Shown here: positions 1 through 9,640 of the stretch, one piece after another
Numbering within the stretch: position 1 is the first letter of the stretch
Layout of the letters: the number at the start of each line of letters is the position of its first letter
Origin: Porpolomopsis calyptriformis
Taxonomy: Eukaryota; Basidiomycota; Agaricomycetes; Agaricales; Hygrophoraceae
NCBI GenBank assembly: GCA_951640195.1
Contig: OX621176.1
Location: 1 to 64,000, forward strand
Reading direction: 5' to 3'
DNA: 64,000 nucleotides
Program-made: the position numbers and the translations under genes
The notes under the pieces: model-generated
What the model saw: only the letters and a program-made list of their open reading frames with translations
What the model was told of the DNA's origin: nothing
The model's database searches: none

Positions 1-831
1 GCCTTGGATACGTCTGCTTGCAGACCCATCCTTGGTATGCCCACGCTCCACCTCCCTCGTTGACCACAAAGCTCTACAAAAGCTTAACCCAGGCGCCGAA
101 TTGGATGACTCTATCCTAGGCTCATACATCGATCTCTGTCGGGCTCAGAATAAGGATAAAGAAGTAAAACTGATATCGACATATTTCTGGCCTCAGGTAT
201 CAAACCTAGACCACAAGGATTATGGTGGCGCAACAAGGTTGCTCTCTGCAGAGTTGGTAAGCCCTTTTCCCAAACGTTTCCTTCCTTCCATCGATCTGAC
301 AGGTTACCAAGAATGGCCAAAAGGTCAAACGTGGATGGTATGCAGCTGCTTTGTCCTCCATCAACGAGACGTTGGAAACCTTGAAGTCCCTTTATATCCC
401 CGTAAACCAAAACCAAAATCACTGGCTGCTGCTGAGGATGAACTTCACGGATCGACGCTGGGAGTTCTATGATAGTATGACTGCATGCGGAAATGCGAAG
501 ACCCGGGCAGGCATTATTAAAGTGAGATTTTCAAGCCACAGAGTTCCTGATTAAATGCTGACAGGTGTCGAAAAAGGCTGTCAGCGATTATCTCACCACT
601 GAGGTGAATTATAATCTCTCTGGGTGGAATTGCGAAACAGATATGTCTGTGCCGCAACAAAAAGGGTCCACAGATTGCGGGGTGTATACCTGTCAATATC
701 TCAAGTGGCTGGTCAACGGTATGGCTATACCTTCAGTTTTGGAAGAGGCTGATGTTGCTGATTTTCGGAATATGATGATCATGGAGCTGGTTTCTGGGAA
801 GCTTAGGATTGGCGATCGCAAGGAATCTTAA
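1..831 (+). CDS. Ulp1-like (C48) SUMO protease, 3' part
   Basis: Cysteine protease of the Ulp1/SENP family, expected to cleave SUMO or a SUMO-like tag. The reading frame is open to the window edge, so the 5' end is missing. Three exons fit: 2-256, 303-521 and 565-831; introns are 46 and 43 nt with GT-AG ends. The catalytic set is visible: His in N-H-W-L-L (420-422), Asp in F-Y-D-S (471-473), Gln in V-P-Q-Q (about 655) and Cys in S-T-D-C-G (676-678). Family members of this kind are often carried by large DNA transposons (established for several eukaryotic elements), so this may be element cargo and not the host enzyme. It converges on the next gene, with 134 bp between the two stop codons. Confidence 0.8.
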
Positions 832-965
832 TATACACTCACTGTACTATTCACCTGGTTTTTGTCTGAAGATGGGGTAGCTTTATTAGCTGTAATAGCA
901 TTCAGCATTCGTTCAGCATTCGTTCATTCAGCCATTCTATTCATTTGTGCATCGCAACCTTGTCT

Positions 966-2972
966 TCATTTCATCATTTCCTCAACATACTTATGAAAGT
1001 TGTGCATGGCACCTTTGGCAATGAGGGCGTGTATGCCTTTGAACGTTCTCTTCATGAAAACCAACTCGTCGTTGTCCTCAAACATAGTGAAATTTGCCAA
1101 GTCTTGTCGCTTTTTCCACTCCATCACCAGATTCTTGATCTAGTCAGAAAAATGGATGGATGCAATACCCCCATATTCGACAGAAAGACATACCATGTCT
1201 ACATCAAAGTGTGACAAATCGACCCATATGCCTTTCTTGTCGTATCCTTTCGTTGCATCCGATAGATCAAGGAGGTGGGTTGCGAGGTCATCTGCATTAC
1301 CGCTGAGTGGCTGAAGGAGCAATTTCACCCAACGTGGGATGGGTTCTGGTTCTAGCTTATCGTGACCATCATCCATGACCTAGAAGAAAAAGGATGGCTA
1401 CCGTCACCATCCATCTGGACTTGTACTCCGAATGACTCGAATGCAAGCCTGATACCCACCAGAGTGGTGTCTGTAGCGCGCCCCTTCCCCTTCGTATCCT
1501 AGGAGACATACATATAAGCATACACGAGGCACATGATGGGGAAAATACTATACCCTTTTCCTTTTCTCAACCTCTATTTCTGGATCCAGACCTACAAGCA
1601 GGCTTTCGGATAGATTTCGATTTCGATTTTTCTGGACGAATTCTTGGATAAATCGCCATTGCTTCTGACTAGGTATGAAGAAGATAAGACCCACCTGCTG
1701 AGGGTGATTCACAGATGGTATAGCTGAGGAGGGTATACGCCTTGCCAATGAGGGCTGCTTAGGGCGTCTTACCTGTACAAATCATTCAAATACAAACATA
1801 AAACTACAAACAAACCTGGAAGTCCTTGCCAGGAGAAGCAGGTAGTGACTTTGCTGAGACGCCTGCTTCTGCTTCTGGTTTTGTATTCGCTTGAATTCTC
1901 TGTGTATGGTGAATATGACGCCATTGAAAAATAACATAGTCGGTACCTTTCTCATGGCCTTTTTTCTGGGGACATCACCCCCCGTTAATGCAGGGAGGGT
2001 CTGAAAGAAATCCATAGGGCAAGATGCAACCCTCTCTCCACTCCTCAGAATCCGTGCTTTGGGGAAATCATTAGATAATTCAACATGCTTGTCCTTGCGT
2101 GGGCGTCCTCGCTTCCTTTTTGGAGCTCATGAAATTAATTGAATGATAAGTACTTAACAAGCTATCGAATTGACATCAGGATCACACACCTTCACCTTCA
2201 CCCTCACCTTGATCGTTATCATCTTGTTCATATTCGTGTTCGTGTTCATACCCAGGTCCAAGTTCAAGCTCAGGTACACGCTCAAGTTCCACGGAGGAGA
2301 TCGCGACAGCCTCCAAACGATTGGTGAACCCAAATAAGATGCAGTCTGCTTCGAAACCGTCAAGCCAGGTGGTGCAATTCGATCGGTCACTGAAAGGATC
2401 AACGGATTTTAGGACTTGGGGAAGCCAGTAGAATTCTTTGCTCTGCTTCCAGGATAAAAGGTCTGGGTATACAAGCATTTATTACTCAAGCCTAGCCTTG
2501 AAAATATCGATATCTTACCATACCACCAGTGTTGTCTGGAAGAATAATGGCTTCTAAGCTCGGCTTCGAATGCTTTGAGTTTTTTGGGCTGGTGGGCCTT
2601 CCCTAGCTCCAGTCGAACACAGAACCGATGAACGACATCAGGAATCCAAAGACTGCCAGACGCAGGCTTTTCTCTTTGCGCTTCCTTTATGATATACGTC
2701 CTAAGCATGTCATACCATACCATCAACTTTCCAAGATGACTCCCTCCATCCTCTTTTTGAAATTGCAGCTGAAGCTGGCACAAGTCAATGACGGTGAATA
2801 TTGGCCTCCACTTTATCGGGAGAGAACAAATATGTTGGGCCGCTTGGACTGACATGAGTCCATCCTGGGTGGTGTTTTTGATATAGCATCGTGAGGATAG
2901 CGGAACCGTGGCCTGCGGGACCTTTCCAACAGGCCACCAGCTAGTTTCGAGAGCATGCAAATCAGTCTCCAT
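966..2972 (-). CDS. Acidic AT-hook protein of unknown family
   Basis: I do not recognise this family. Eight exons sum to 535 residues: 2972-2519, 2462-2190, 2125-1947, 1899-1816, 1772-1554, 1498-1460, 1379-1194 and 1139-966. The first ~240 residues are globular-looking and rich in Trp and Cys. They are followed by an acidic Glu/His/Asp-Gly-Glu run, then an AT-hook-like K-R-K-R-G-R-P-R-K-D-K, then a basic, low-complexity middle. The AT-hook suggests minor-groove DNA binding. The sixth exon (39 nt) and its 80-nt following intron are the least certain part. The first ATG in frame is at 2972; an extra upstream exon is possible. It lies tail-to-tail with the Ulp1-like gene, and the pair could belong to one mobile element (inference). 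Confidence 0.6.
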
Positions 2973-3559
2973 GGATTTTATCAAGAGATTTAGCAAGATG
3001 CACTAAAGTGATCGGGGCAAGTATGGTTTGTTTGTCGAGATTTATCAGCTACGCCTGCTATACTTCACTGCATATACCGTATTGAGTCGATGGAGCTGTA
3101 GATTGAGCTAAAAAGTAGAGGACAACTGTGGAATAACACTGCGCCATTCGATCCTGATCCTGCCACCTTCTTCTACCTGCCCTTCTCCCTTGCGTTCACT
3201 TAGAGGCCTGGCTGAAATAAATGCATTCCGTTTGAAGCAAAGGTTGGAGAGCAGTCTAACAGAGTTTCAGTGTACTCCTCTGAACCGAACCGCTCTGTTC
3301 CGAACAGAGTGTACTTGGTTAAAAGGTGGTGATACATTGTGGTGCAGTGAAGCTAAGAGGCAAGAACCAGGCCGACCGAAGGTGAATGGTAACATAGCGC
3401 TGTGTAGCACTGACTAACTGCATGACGCATGCAGCGTTCGCTGACAGGACATGAACCTACCGCGGTCTGAGAATTAAGGGGCGAGAAAACCAAGCCAATC
3501 GACAGTGAGCGTGGGCAGAGCTCGTTTGCCACAAGCCACAATAATCGTGGCATCCACAC
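2973..3559. other. Intergenic, no gene recognised
   Basis: Short open frames occur on both strands but none shows a recognisable motif, splice structure or homologue in the window. The 3' half is the upstream region of the F-box-like gene at 3631. Confidence 0.5.
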
Positions 3560-3566
3560 TATAAAA
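3560..3566 (+). promoter_or_regulatory. TATA-like element
   Basis: T-A-T-A-A-A-A lies 65 bp before the ATG at 3631, a position compatible with a core promoter for the F-box-like gene. The second copy of the gene has a weaker TATATA-type stretch upstream. Confidence 0.35.
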
Positions 3567-3604
3567 TCCCCTCATTTTTTCTCGACCCCAATTCTCCACT
3601 TTCT

Positions 3605-4690
3605 CCCTAAGCCACCACCCACCATCCATCATGATCCTCCTTCCCCTAGAGCTGTGGTTCAAAATAATCTCCCACATTCAGGACAGGCCCAGGGATCTAC
3701 TCGCACTATCCCTAGTGAATAGGGATGTTTCCTCCGCTGTGTTGCCCTCCCTGGCCCAATATGCCATCGTCAATCCATTGCCACAGCCGCGACACCCTAT
3801 CCACCTTGTTGAGTTCACCGCCATTTCGGAGTGGGGCGGCGATTTGGTTCAGGAACATCTGGAGATGGCCGGGAGTAACCTGTGGGTCGCCAGGTTGGGA
3901 TTCGATGCCTCCGGATGTCAGTGTTTTAGTTTATTCCTATATGTCTGGGCTTTATCACTAATCCCGCATAAAGATGACTGCCTAGAACTCGAGCGGTTAA
4001 GCTTTTCCCGCAACTTATACCTCAGGGAAGTTACCCTCTCTGGATTACGACTAAAAATGCCGGGTCACTACGACACAATCGATATCTCGAGAATATTTGC
4101 TGGATGTCTGATGAGTGCTTTGACCAAGTTCACTCTGGATCTTACACGGGCCAACCTGGATAACTGCGTCAACGTCAATTGGGCCCTCCTCGACGCATAT
4201 CTTTCCTCGAGACCTTCCCTTCAATCTGTGCACATTTTAGGCCCTCTGTTTGTGATAGAGGTCAACGATATCATGCCACTGATTGGCACCAAGGGCATCC
4301 TTAGGGTGACATCCATGCCAACCCTGCCGGAACCATCGGTACCATGGCCATCCCTATCGTGGGTGGGTATGTAAGCGAGGCAGGAAGAAGTTTTGAAGAA
4401 GGAAGGGTAGTGGAAGGGGGCAGGATACGGGTTGAATGGGAATGTGGTGACGTTATCCTGTAGCCATCTGTTGCAATGGATCGCGTATGATGACCCTGCC
4501 TGATACTGATGAGTCTGGATTGGAAGATATCGTCCTCTTGAGACGACCCAAGCCCAAGGCGGAGAACACAGAGAGAGATCGTTGTCATTGTTGCTGCATC
4601 TGTGTCTACTTTTTATATGTATACGACATCGAAGGGGTCTAACCTACAAAGCGAAGCGCTTTGTGATCCTTTGATAGCACGATATTACTG
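3605..4690. repeat. Left arm of large inverted duplication
   Basis: This arm holds the F-box-like gene and its 3' flank. The same sequence, diverged but easily aligned, appears reversed at about 4916-5990. Examples are the flank reading ATCGTTGTCATTGTTGC near 4578 and its reverse complement near 5000, and the inner edge CGAAGGGGTC (4630) against GACCCCTTTGATGTCG (4949). The outer limit is close to the start codons. Confidence 0.8.
3631..4374 (+). CDS. F-box-like protein, copy 1
   Basis: Intronless, 247 residues. The N-terminus reads M-I-L-L-P-L-E-L-W-F-K-I-I-S-H-I then L-L-A-L-S-L-V-N-R, the pattern of an F-box (L-P-x-E-L ... L-x-x-L-x-x-V-x-K/R) that would bind Skp1. The rest (C-Q-C-F, E-V-T-L-S-G-L-R-L, F-T-L-D-L-T-R-A-N) looks like degenerate leucine-rich sequence typical of expanded Agaricomycete F-box families. 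It is a clear paralogue of the minus-strand gene at 5151-5954. Its C-terminus ends early (S-W-V-G-M stop), whereas the paralogue continues with an Arg-rich tail, and it lacks three residues present there (P-L-V-P-W reduced to P-W). The role as a substrate receptor of an SCF ubiquitin ligase is inferred from the family. Confidence 0.65.
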   Translation: MILLPLELWFKIISHIQDRPRDLLALSLVNRDVSSAVLPSLAQYAIVNPLPQPRHPIHLVEFTAISEWGGDLVQEHLEMAGSNLWVARLGFDASGCQCFSLFLYVWALSLIPHKDDCLELERLSFSRNLYLREVTLSGLRLKMPGHYDTIDISRIFAGCLMSALTKFTLDLTRANLDNCVNVNWALLDAYLSSRPSLQSVHILGPLFVIEVNDIMPLIGTKGILRVTSMPTLPEPSVPWPSLSWVGM

Positions 4691-4744
4691 AGAAGAAAGA
4701 TTGTTGGATTGCGCAGCGGCTGCAAGTAATATCGAACTGTTGCT

Positions 4745-4985
4745 TTTGTCACCCACGCAGATTCGCCCTGCCATTTCCCATCGGAGAGATCCCTAAAGCT
4801 AAATATGTAGCAACTCGTGCTGCAAAGGAAGCCTTATGGCTCCGCACCTTTATTGGTGAAGTATTTGGCCCAATCCCGTCTCAACTATCTTTTCAAACAA
4901 CCAATCGGCTATCGTGCTATCAAAGGATCACAAAGCCCTGACCCCTTTGATGTCGCATACATATAAAAAGTAGACACAGATGCAA
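4745..4985 (+). mobile_element. Ty1/copia RNase H fragment in duplication spacer
   Basis: Between the two inverted arms, one frame reads K-A-K-Y-V-A-T-R-A-A-K-E-A-L-W-L-R, the familiar copia RNase H stretch (usually E-A-E-Y-x-A ... K-E-A-x-W-L-R). After a one-base shift it continues Q-S-A-I-V-L-S-K-D-H-K, the next conserved block (D-N-Q-S-A-I). No LTRs or other pol domains are visible, so it is a decayed fragment. The last block runs into the right arm and is mirrored at the inner end of the left arm. Confidence 0.75.
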
Positions 4986-5990
4986 ATGTATGTAGTAACA
5001 ATGACAACGATCTCTCTCTGTGTTCTCTGACTTCGGCTTGGGTAGTCTCAAGAGGACAATATCTTCCACTTCGGACTGGTCAGTATCAGCCAGGGTCATA
5101 ACGGATCCATTTCAACAGATTGTTACAGGATAACATTGCCCCGTTCCTATTCAACCTGTATCCTGCCCCGTTCCACTCCCCTTCCTTCTTCGAAACTTCC
5201 TCCTACGTATCCGCCCAGATATAGATGGCCATGGTACCAATGGTACCGATGGTTCCGGCAAAGTTGGCCTGAACGTGACATCAAGGATGCCCTTCGCGGT
5301 GACCAGTGGCATGATATCGCTGACCTCCATCACAGACAGAGGGCCTAAAATGTGCACAGATTGAAGGGAAGGTCTCGAGGAAAGATATGCGTCGAGGAGG
5401 GCCCAATTGACTTTGATGCAGTTATCCCAGTTGGCCCGTGTAAGATCGAGAGTGAACTTGGTCAAATCTTCCATAGAACATCCAGCAAATATCCTCGAGA
5501 TATCGATTAGGTTGACGTTACCCGGCCGTCTTAGTCGTAATCCAGAGAGGGTAACTTCCCTGAGCCACACGTTGTGGAAAAAGTTTAGGTGCGTGAGTTC
5601 GACGCAGTCATCTTCATGCGGGGTTAGCGATAAAACCCAGACACATAGGAATAACCTGAAACACTGACAACCGGACGTATTGAATCCCAACCTGGTGACC
5701 CTCAGGTTGCTCCCAGCCCTCTTCAAATTTTGCTGAACCCAACCGCCGTGCCAATTCCTGATGGAGGTGAATTCAAGGAAACGAATCGGGTGTTGCGGCT
5801 TTGGCATTGGATCGACAAGCATGTATCGGGCCAGGAATGGAAACACAACGGAGGCAAAGTTCCTGTTTACTAGTGCCAGTGCGAGCAGATCTTGGGACGA
5901 GTTCTGAATGTAGGGGATAATTTTGAGCCACAGATCTATGGGAAGGGAAATCATGATGGATGATGGTGGTTTTGGGAGACTTTCGGCTGC
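4916..5990. repeat. Right arm of large inverted duplication
   Basis: Reverse-orientation counterpart of 3605-4690. It contains the second F-box-like gene and its 3' flank. The spacer between the arms is only about 225 bp, so the locus is a near-palindrome of roughly 2.4 kb. Confidence 0.8.
5151..5954 (-). CDS. F-box-like protein, copy 2
   Basis: Intronless, 267 residues from the ATG at 5954. That start aligns with the ATG of copy 1, although the frame stays open 26 codons further upstream. The F-box-like start is M-I-S-L-P-I-D-L-W-L-K-I-I-P with L-L-A-L-A-L-V-N-R. It then matches copy 1 over its whole length, including R-I-F-A-G-C, L-D-A-Y-L-S-S-R and S-V-H-I-L-G-P-L. The C-terminus carries G-R-I-R-R-R-K-F-R-R-R-K, a possible nuclear-localisation-type basic patch absent from copy 1. 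The two genes are convergent, arranged tail-to-tail around the copia fragment. Confidence 0.65.
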   Translation of the reverse strand: MISLPIDLWLKIIPYIQNSSQDLLALALVNRNFASVVFPFLARYMLVDPMPKPQHPIRFLEFTSIRNWHGGWVQQNLKRAGSNLRVTRLGFNTSGCQCFRLFLCVWVLSLTPHEDDCVELTHLNFFHNVWLREVTLSGLRLRRPGNVNLIDISRIFAGCSMEDLTKFTLDLTRANWDNCIKVNWALLDAYLSSRPSLQSVHILGPLSVMEVSDIMPLVTAKGILDVTFRPTLPEPSVPLVPWPSISGRIRRRKFRRRKGSGTGQDTG

Positions 5991-6069
5991 TCTATATACT
6001 AAGTCGACCTCGACGCTTTGACTCACTCTCAACTAAAATCGATTATTCACGTGGCTAGGGTCGCTTAAA

Positions 6070-6635
6070 ATGCCACAGTTTGACAGGGTGAACCTGAACG
6101 GTCCTCTACTACGACCATCTCCAGCAGTCTTCTTCATGACTGTGTCCGCGTCGCCTCACTTGGCCACTAGATCTCAATCTCAGAGGGTTACGACCTCAGA
6201 CCAGATGGAGGGTGAGGGAAACCCCATGGGACCAGGATCTGCGGGGAATCAAAGTCACGCTGCCCAACATCACCAGGTGAGCTTGCTCTTTTCCTTTTTT
6301 TCAGGTTGACAGAGGGGACGTGTTAGGCGAATGAGATGAACATCCCCAAAGCTGTCAGCCCGAGAAGAAGAAAGCAATGGAAGGCCAAATTTTTGTCGGA
6401 TGAGGAAACTGAAGAAACACTACCGACCGTCTATGTCAATTCAAAGAACACGAAGATGACAACCATAGCAGAGCCGTCGGTAAACACCCAGTCGACAATG
6501 GATGGCGATGGCAAGATAGCCGAAGAGATCCAGCAAACAATCCACTGTGGGATCGTCACTGCGCCAACCCAGCCGGGGACTGATAATGACCCCATTGGAC
6601 CACAGTCGACGGAGAGCCATGGGATTGATGGTTAG
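6070..6635 (+). other. Two short open frames, unassigned
   Basis: Frames at 6070-6309 (79 residues) and 6336-6635 (99 residues) are hydrophilic and share a loosely similar motif (N-P-M-G-P-G-S and D-P-I-G-P-Q-S). A GT-AG junction near 6276-6312 is possible. They could be the start of an eroded element or a small gene; I cannot assign a function. Confidence 0.2.
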
Positions 6636-6639
6636 GGGT

Positions 6640-7873
6640 CAGAGAGATCAAAACGATTTCAAACGGTTACGGCGAGAGGATGGAAATGCTGAGGTTGGGA
6701 TCGAACGGTAAGGCTTTCATTAAAAAATCTGAATATCAGGCCCCTGTGTTGAATAATATGGTTATCAAGATTCGGCACGCAATCTCTCAGATGCAGTAGA
6801 GAAGCATGGATGGTGACCCTTGCCATCCCTCCCGTCTGTAGATTCCACCTTGTTCTCCCTTAGCCAACTTCCTCTTTACCTTCTTCTCAGGGTGGCCCTC
6901 GTACCCATTCTCACTCCCGCACTCTCTTTTCCTACATTTCATCTGCTCACGCACGTCGGATATTCCCTATGAATTGAATTTTCATTATGACCTTTTGTGT
7001 TGGTATCCAGATGACCACTCACCAAGGTGCAAACCATTCACCGCTTCTCCAACATCATCAAGGATGGCAGTCACGCTCCATTACAAAGTGAGAAATAAGT
7101 GATTCTGAGTCGTCTGAAGAAGCACAAAGATGTCTTTCAGCCGTACTTTAATCTTATGTTGCTATACTAGGTGTACCCGAGGCCCTTTACCTTGGCATGT
7201 CGTAGATTGACGGCATTTAAAGTTTTCTTAGCAGGCAAGTATTGCGTTCCATAATACAGGCTATCGATAAGGTTGAAGACATTAGCAAACCTTTGCCAAA
7301 ATGAGACTGTTGGAAGGAAGGGAAGGGAAATCAACGAAAAACAGTAACTAAATCACTCAATCACCCCCTCACATCTTTTCAGTGATGAAAATTTCTAGTT
7401 ACTGAAAAACAATACCACAGAGTAGGTTTGTAGGTGCGGATCATTAGCAAATTGGAAAACTTACATTTAGCTAAGGCGGCAGCTGACTAGTCTACATTAA
7501 ATTGACTTCACCATGCCCAAAGTACATCTAATCATTGCATGATCACCACGAATCAGTGCCAGTTGATCTGTTTATCAGTAAATTTCAGTTACGAATGCTG
7601 TAATACAATGAGAAAGTCGCTACTATTCAAACGAGAAAAAGAGACCTTCGGTGATAAAATTTCATCGATTTTAGTTCCAATGGAGATGACCTCAACATCT
7701 CACTTGATTTTATGGTTCATCCTTCTTTTATAATTACACTCACGATTGTCCAAACTGCCTCTTTTGAAGTGCGCAGCCAAGCATAAGTTATGCTGGGCTC
7801 GATTTGAACACCTACCAAATATAGGATTAACAAACATTCACAAGTTCCGAAAGCACTACCGAATCCGAATCCA
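6640..7873. other. Intergenic, nothing recognised
   Basis: AT-rich sequence with only short stop-interrupted frames on both strands. The 3' few hundred bases are the upstream region of the gene at 7874. I see no repeat ends, RNA gene or element remnant. Confidence 0.5.
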
Positions 7874-9308
7874 ATGGCAGATCTCGATTTTATTCTCAAC
7901 GATACCCATAGATGGCAGGATGGCATCTCAGAGGTTCAACCAAGCAGCTGGCTGTGTCTATTTGAATTGGAGAATTCAAAGAACTACCTGTTCAAACCGA
8001 TGGGTTCCGACACAAAGATACGCTGGAAGTATTTTCCATTGGAATTCATTGCCTTTAATATCATCACGAATCAGTCTCGCCACTTTTCCTTGCCATTCAT
8101 GCTGTGCCAACAGGTTGCGTTTCTTGATCTTCAATATTGGGCTAGCCTGGTTTCTGGAGATAAATCGATGTCGCGCTATTTAGAGCTGCTAAGGGATGAC
8201 CTCCTTGAAGAATTCTTCGCAATGGAACCCCCTTCCAGCTTTAATGAACAACCTTGGAGTACCCGGCCTTGGGCCGTTCGAACGATGCACTCCTTTGGCC
8301 ACTCAAAGCCTGACCGTGACGCTTATCTCACCACATGCAGAGAACAGGGCTGGGAGAGTTATATGCATGGCGACCCATTGGAATATCGTACGTGATGAAT
8401 CGCTCCCAAAGTCCTGATGGTTTATACTACGTTCTATAATAGGATGGACAGATATTTTCAACAAATATAAAAAACAAAATACCTGGATGAATTCGGGTCA
8501 TCGTATTATAGACAGCCTTGCAAGCGCACTGAACAAAGCGAGGGAACATATCTCTGTGGGCCCTTCAAACGTTTTACTCTCTGCAGCCGACCTTCTCGAC
8601 AAAGGCGACACCTGTTTGGCACAACAAGCTGGTGTGTGAATGGGATCCATCGCTCTCATGCTACATCAGATATCCTGACTAAACGATCAGCCACAGTCAA
8701 GATCCCTGAGTTCGATATAAGTATCGACCCAACACATGTGGATAAATCACCATTGGATGTCGCATTGGCACATTCTACCTCAAAAGCTGGTACGTGAATG
8801 GGATCTATGGGTCTCATGCCACACCAGATATCAAATATCTAGACTGATGATGATGATCAGCCACAGAGGAGATTTCTTCTTCATTCGCAGGCGAAATCGA
8901 ACAGAGGCTTAGGGCTCCATTGCCAACATGCATCGTGCAGCCAAACAAGTTAGTTCATTCAGCCGCTCGATAACTTAGCATCCTTTGACTACTGTATAGC
9001 AGACAATCATCTACACGTGTGGCCGTGGTACGAACCTCGGAACCTCCAAGTAGGCAGGCTACTCAACGTGAATTTATTTATTGCGTATTGATTTATTAAC
9101 TTATTCTTATTCTTATTTCTCTCCCACTTCAACAGCACAGGTTGAACGAGGGAAAAACTACAAACAAAACAAGTGGAAGCGGAATAAAAAGAAGAAAATG
9201 AAGGCAGCTCTATTACGAGAGACAGAGGCTGAGTTAGCTGCACGCAACCCACCCAGCCAACCGACGCGACCCAACCATTCAACCACACGGGTGAACCGAG
9301 GGAGATAA
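7874..9308 (+). CDS. Paralogue with shared unassigned N-terminal domain and basic tail
   Basis: Six exons sum to 376 residues: 7874-8387, 8443-8631, 8691-8789, 8861-8948, 9000-9067 and 9136-9308. The first ~170 residues form a domain shared with the genes at 9641-12320 and 12970-13892. Shared blocks are L-D-L-Q-Y-W-A, R-Y-L-E-L-L-R-D-D-L and W-A-V-R-x-x-H-S-F-G-H-S (from W133). Like them it has a phase-1 intron directly after the domain, and its first exon (514 nt) has exactly the length of that in the 12970-13892 gene. There is no JmjC domain. The protein ends in a Lys-rich segment (K-W-K-R-N-K-K-K-K-M-K) and A-E-L-A-A-R, suggesting a nucleic-acid-facing or nuclear tail. I do not recognise the family. 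Confidence 0.7.
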
Positions 9309-9640
9309 TAGCTTCAAGGGTGTAGCGCATCTGCTGGGCCAAACACTAACCGCAAGTACAACGTGGGGCTCTATCTCCCTAAGGGATAGGGAGTCCAGAA
9401 GCTGCCACCTTTCTGTATATGTAAATAAAGCAGATTGTGTTCGGCATATCTACTAGGTTACATGAGGTTGTAATTGGTTTCATCGCAGGCAAGGTAATGT
9501 ATGTATTCATGTATGTTTTTTTTTTTTTTCACGTGAGACATGAGCATCAAAGTCCAACTCAATTGTATCGATTGTAAAACTGTAACAAAGTACAGGCATA
9601 TGATAGCAGCACATCAATAGATAATGAATAGAAACTGTCC

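Noticed and set aside
1140..1142. In-frame TAG that seemed to break the AT-hook gene
   Set aside because: It is the 3' end of a 54-nt intron (GTATGT at 1193 to CTGACTAG at 1140). Removing it keeps the frame and all exons then sum to an intact gene.
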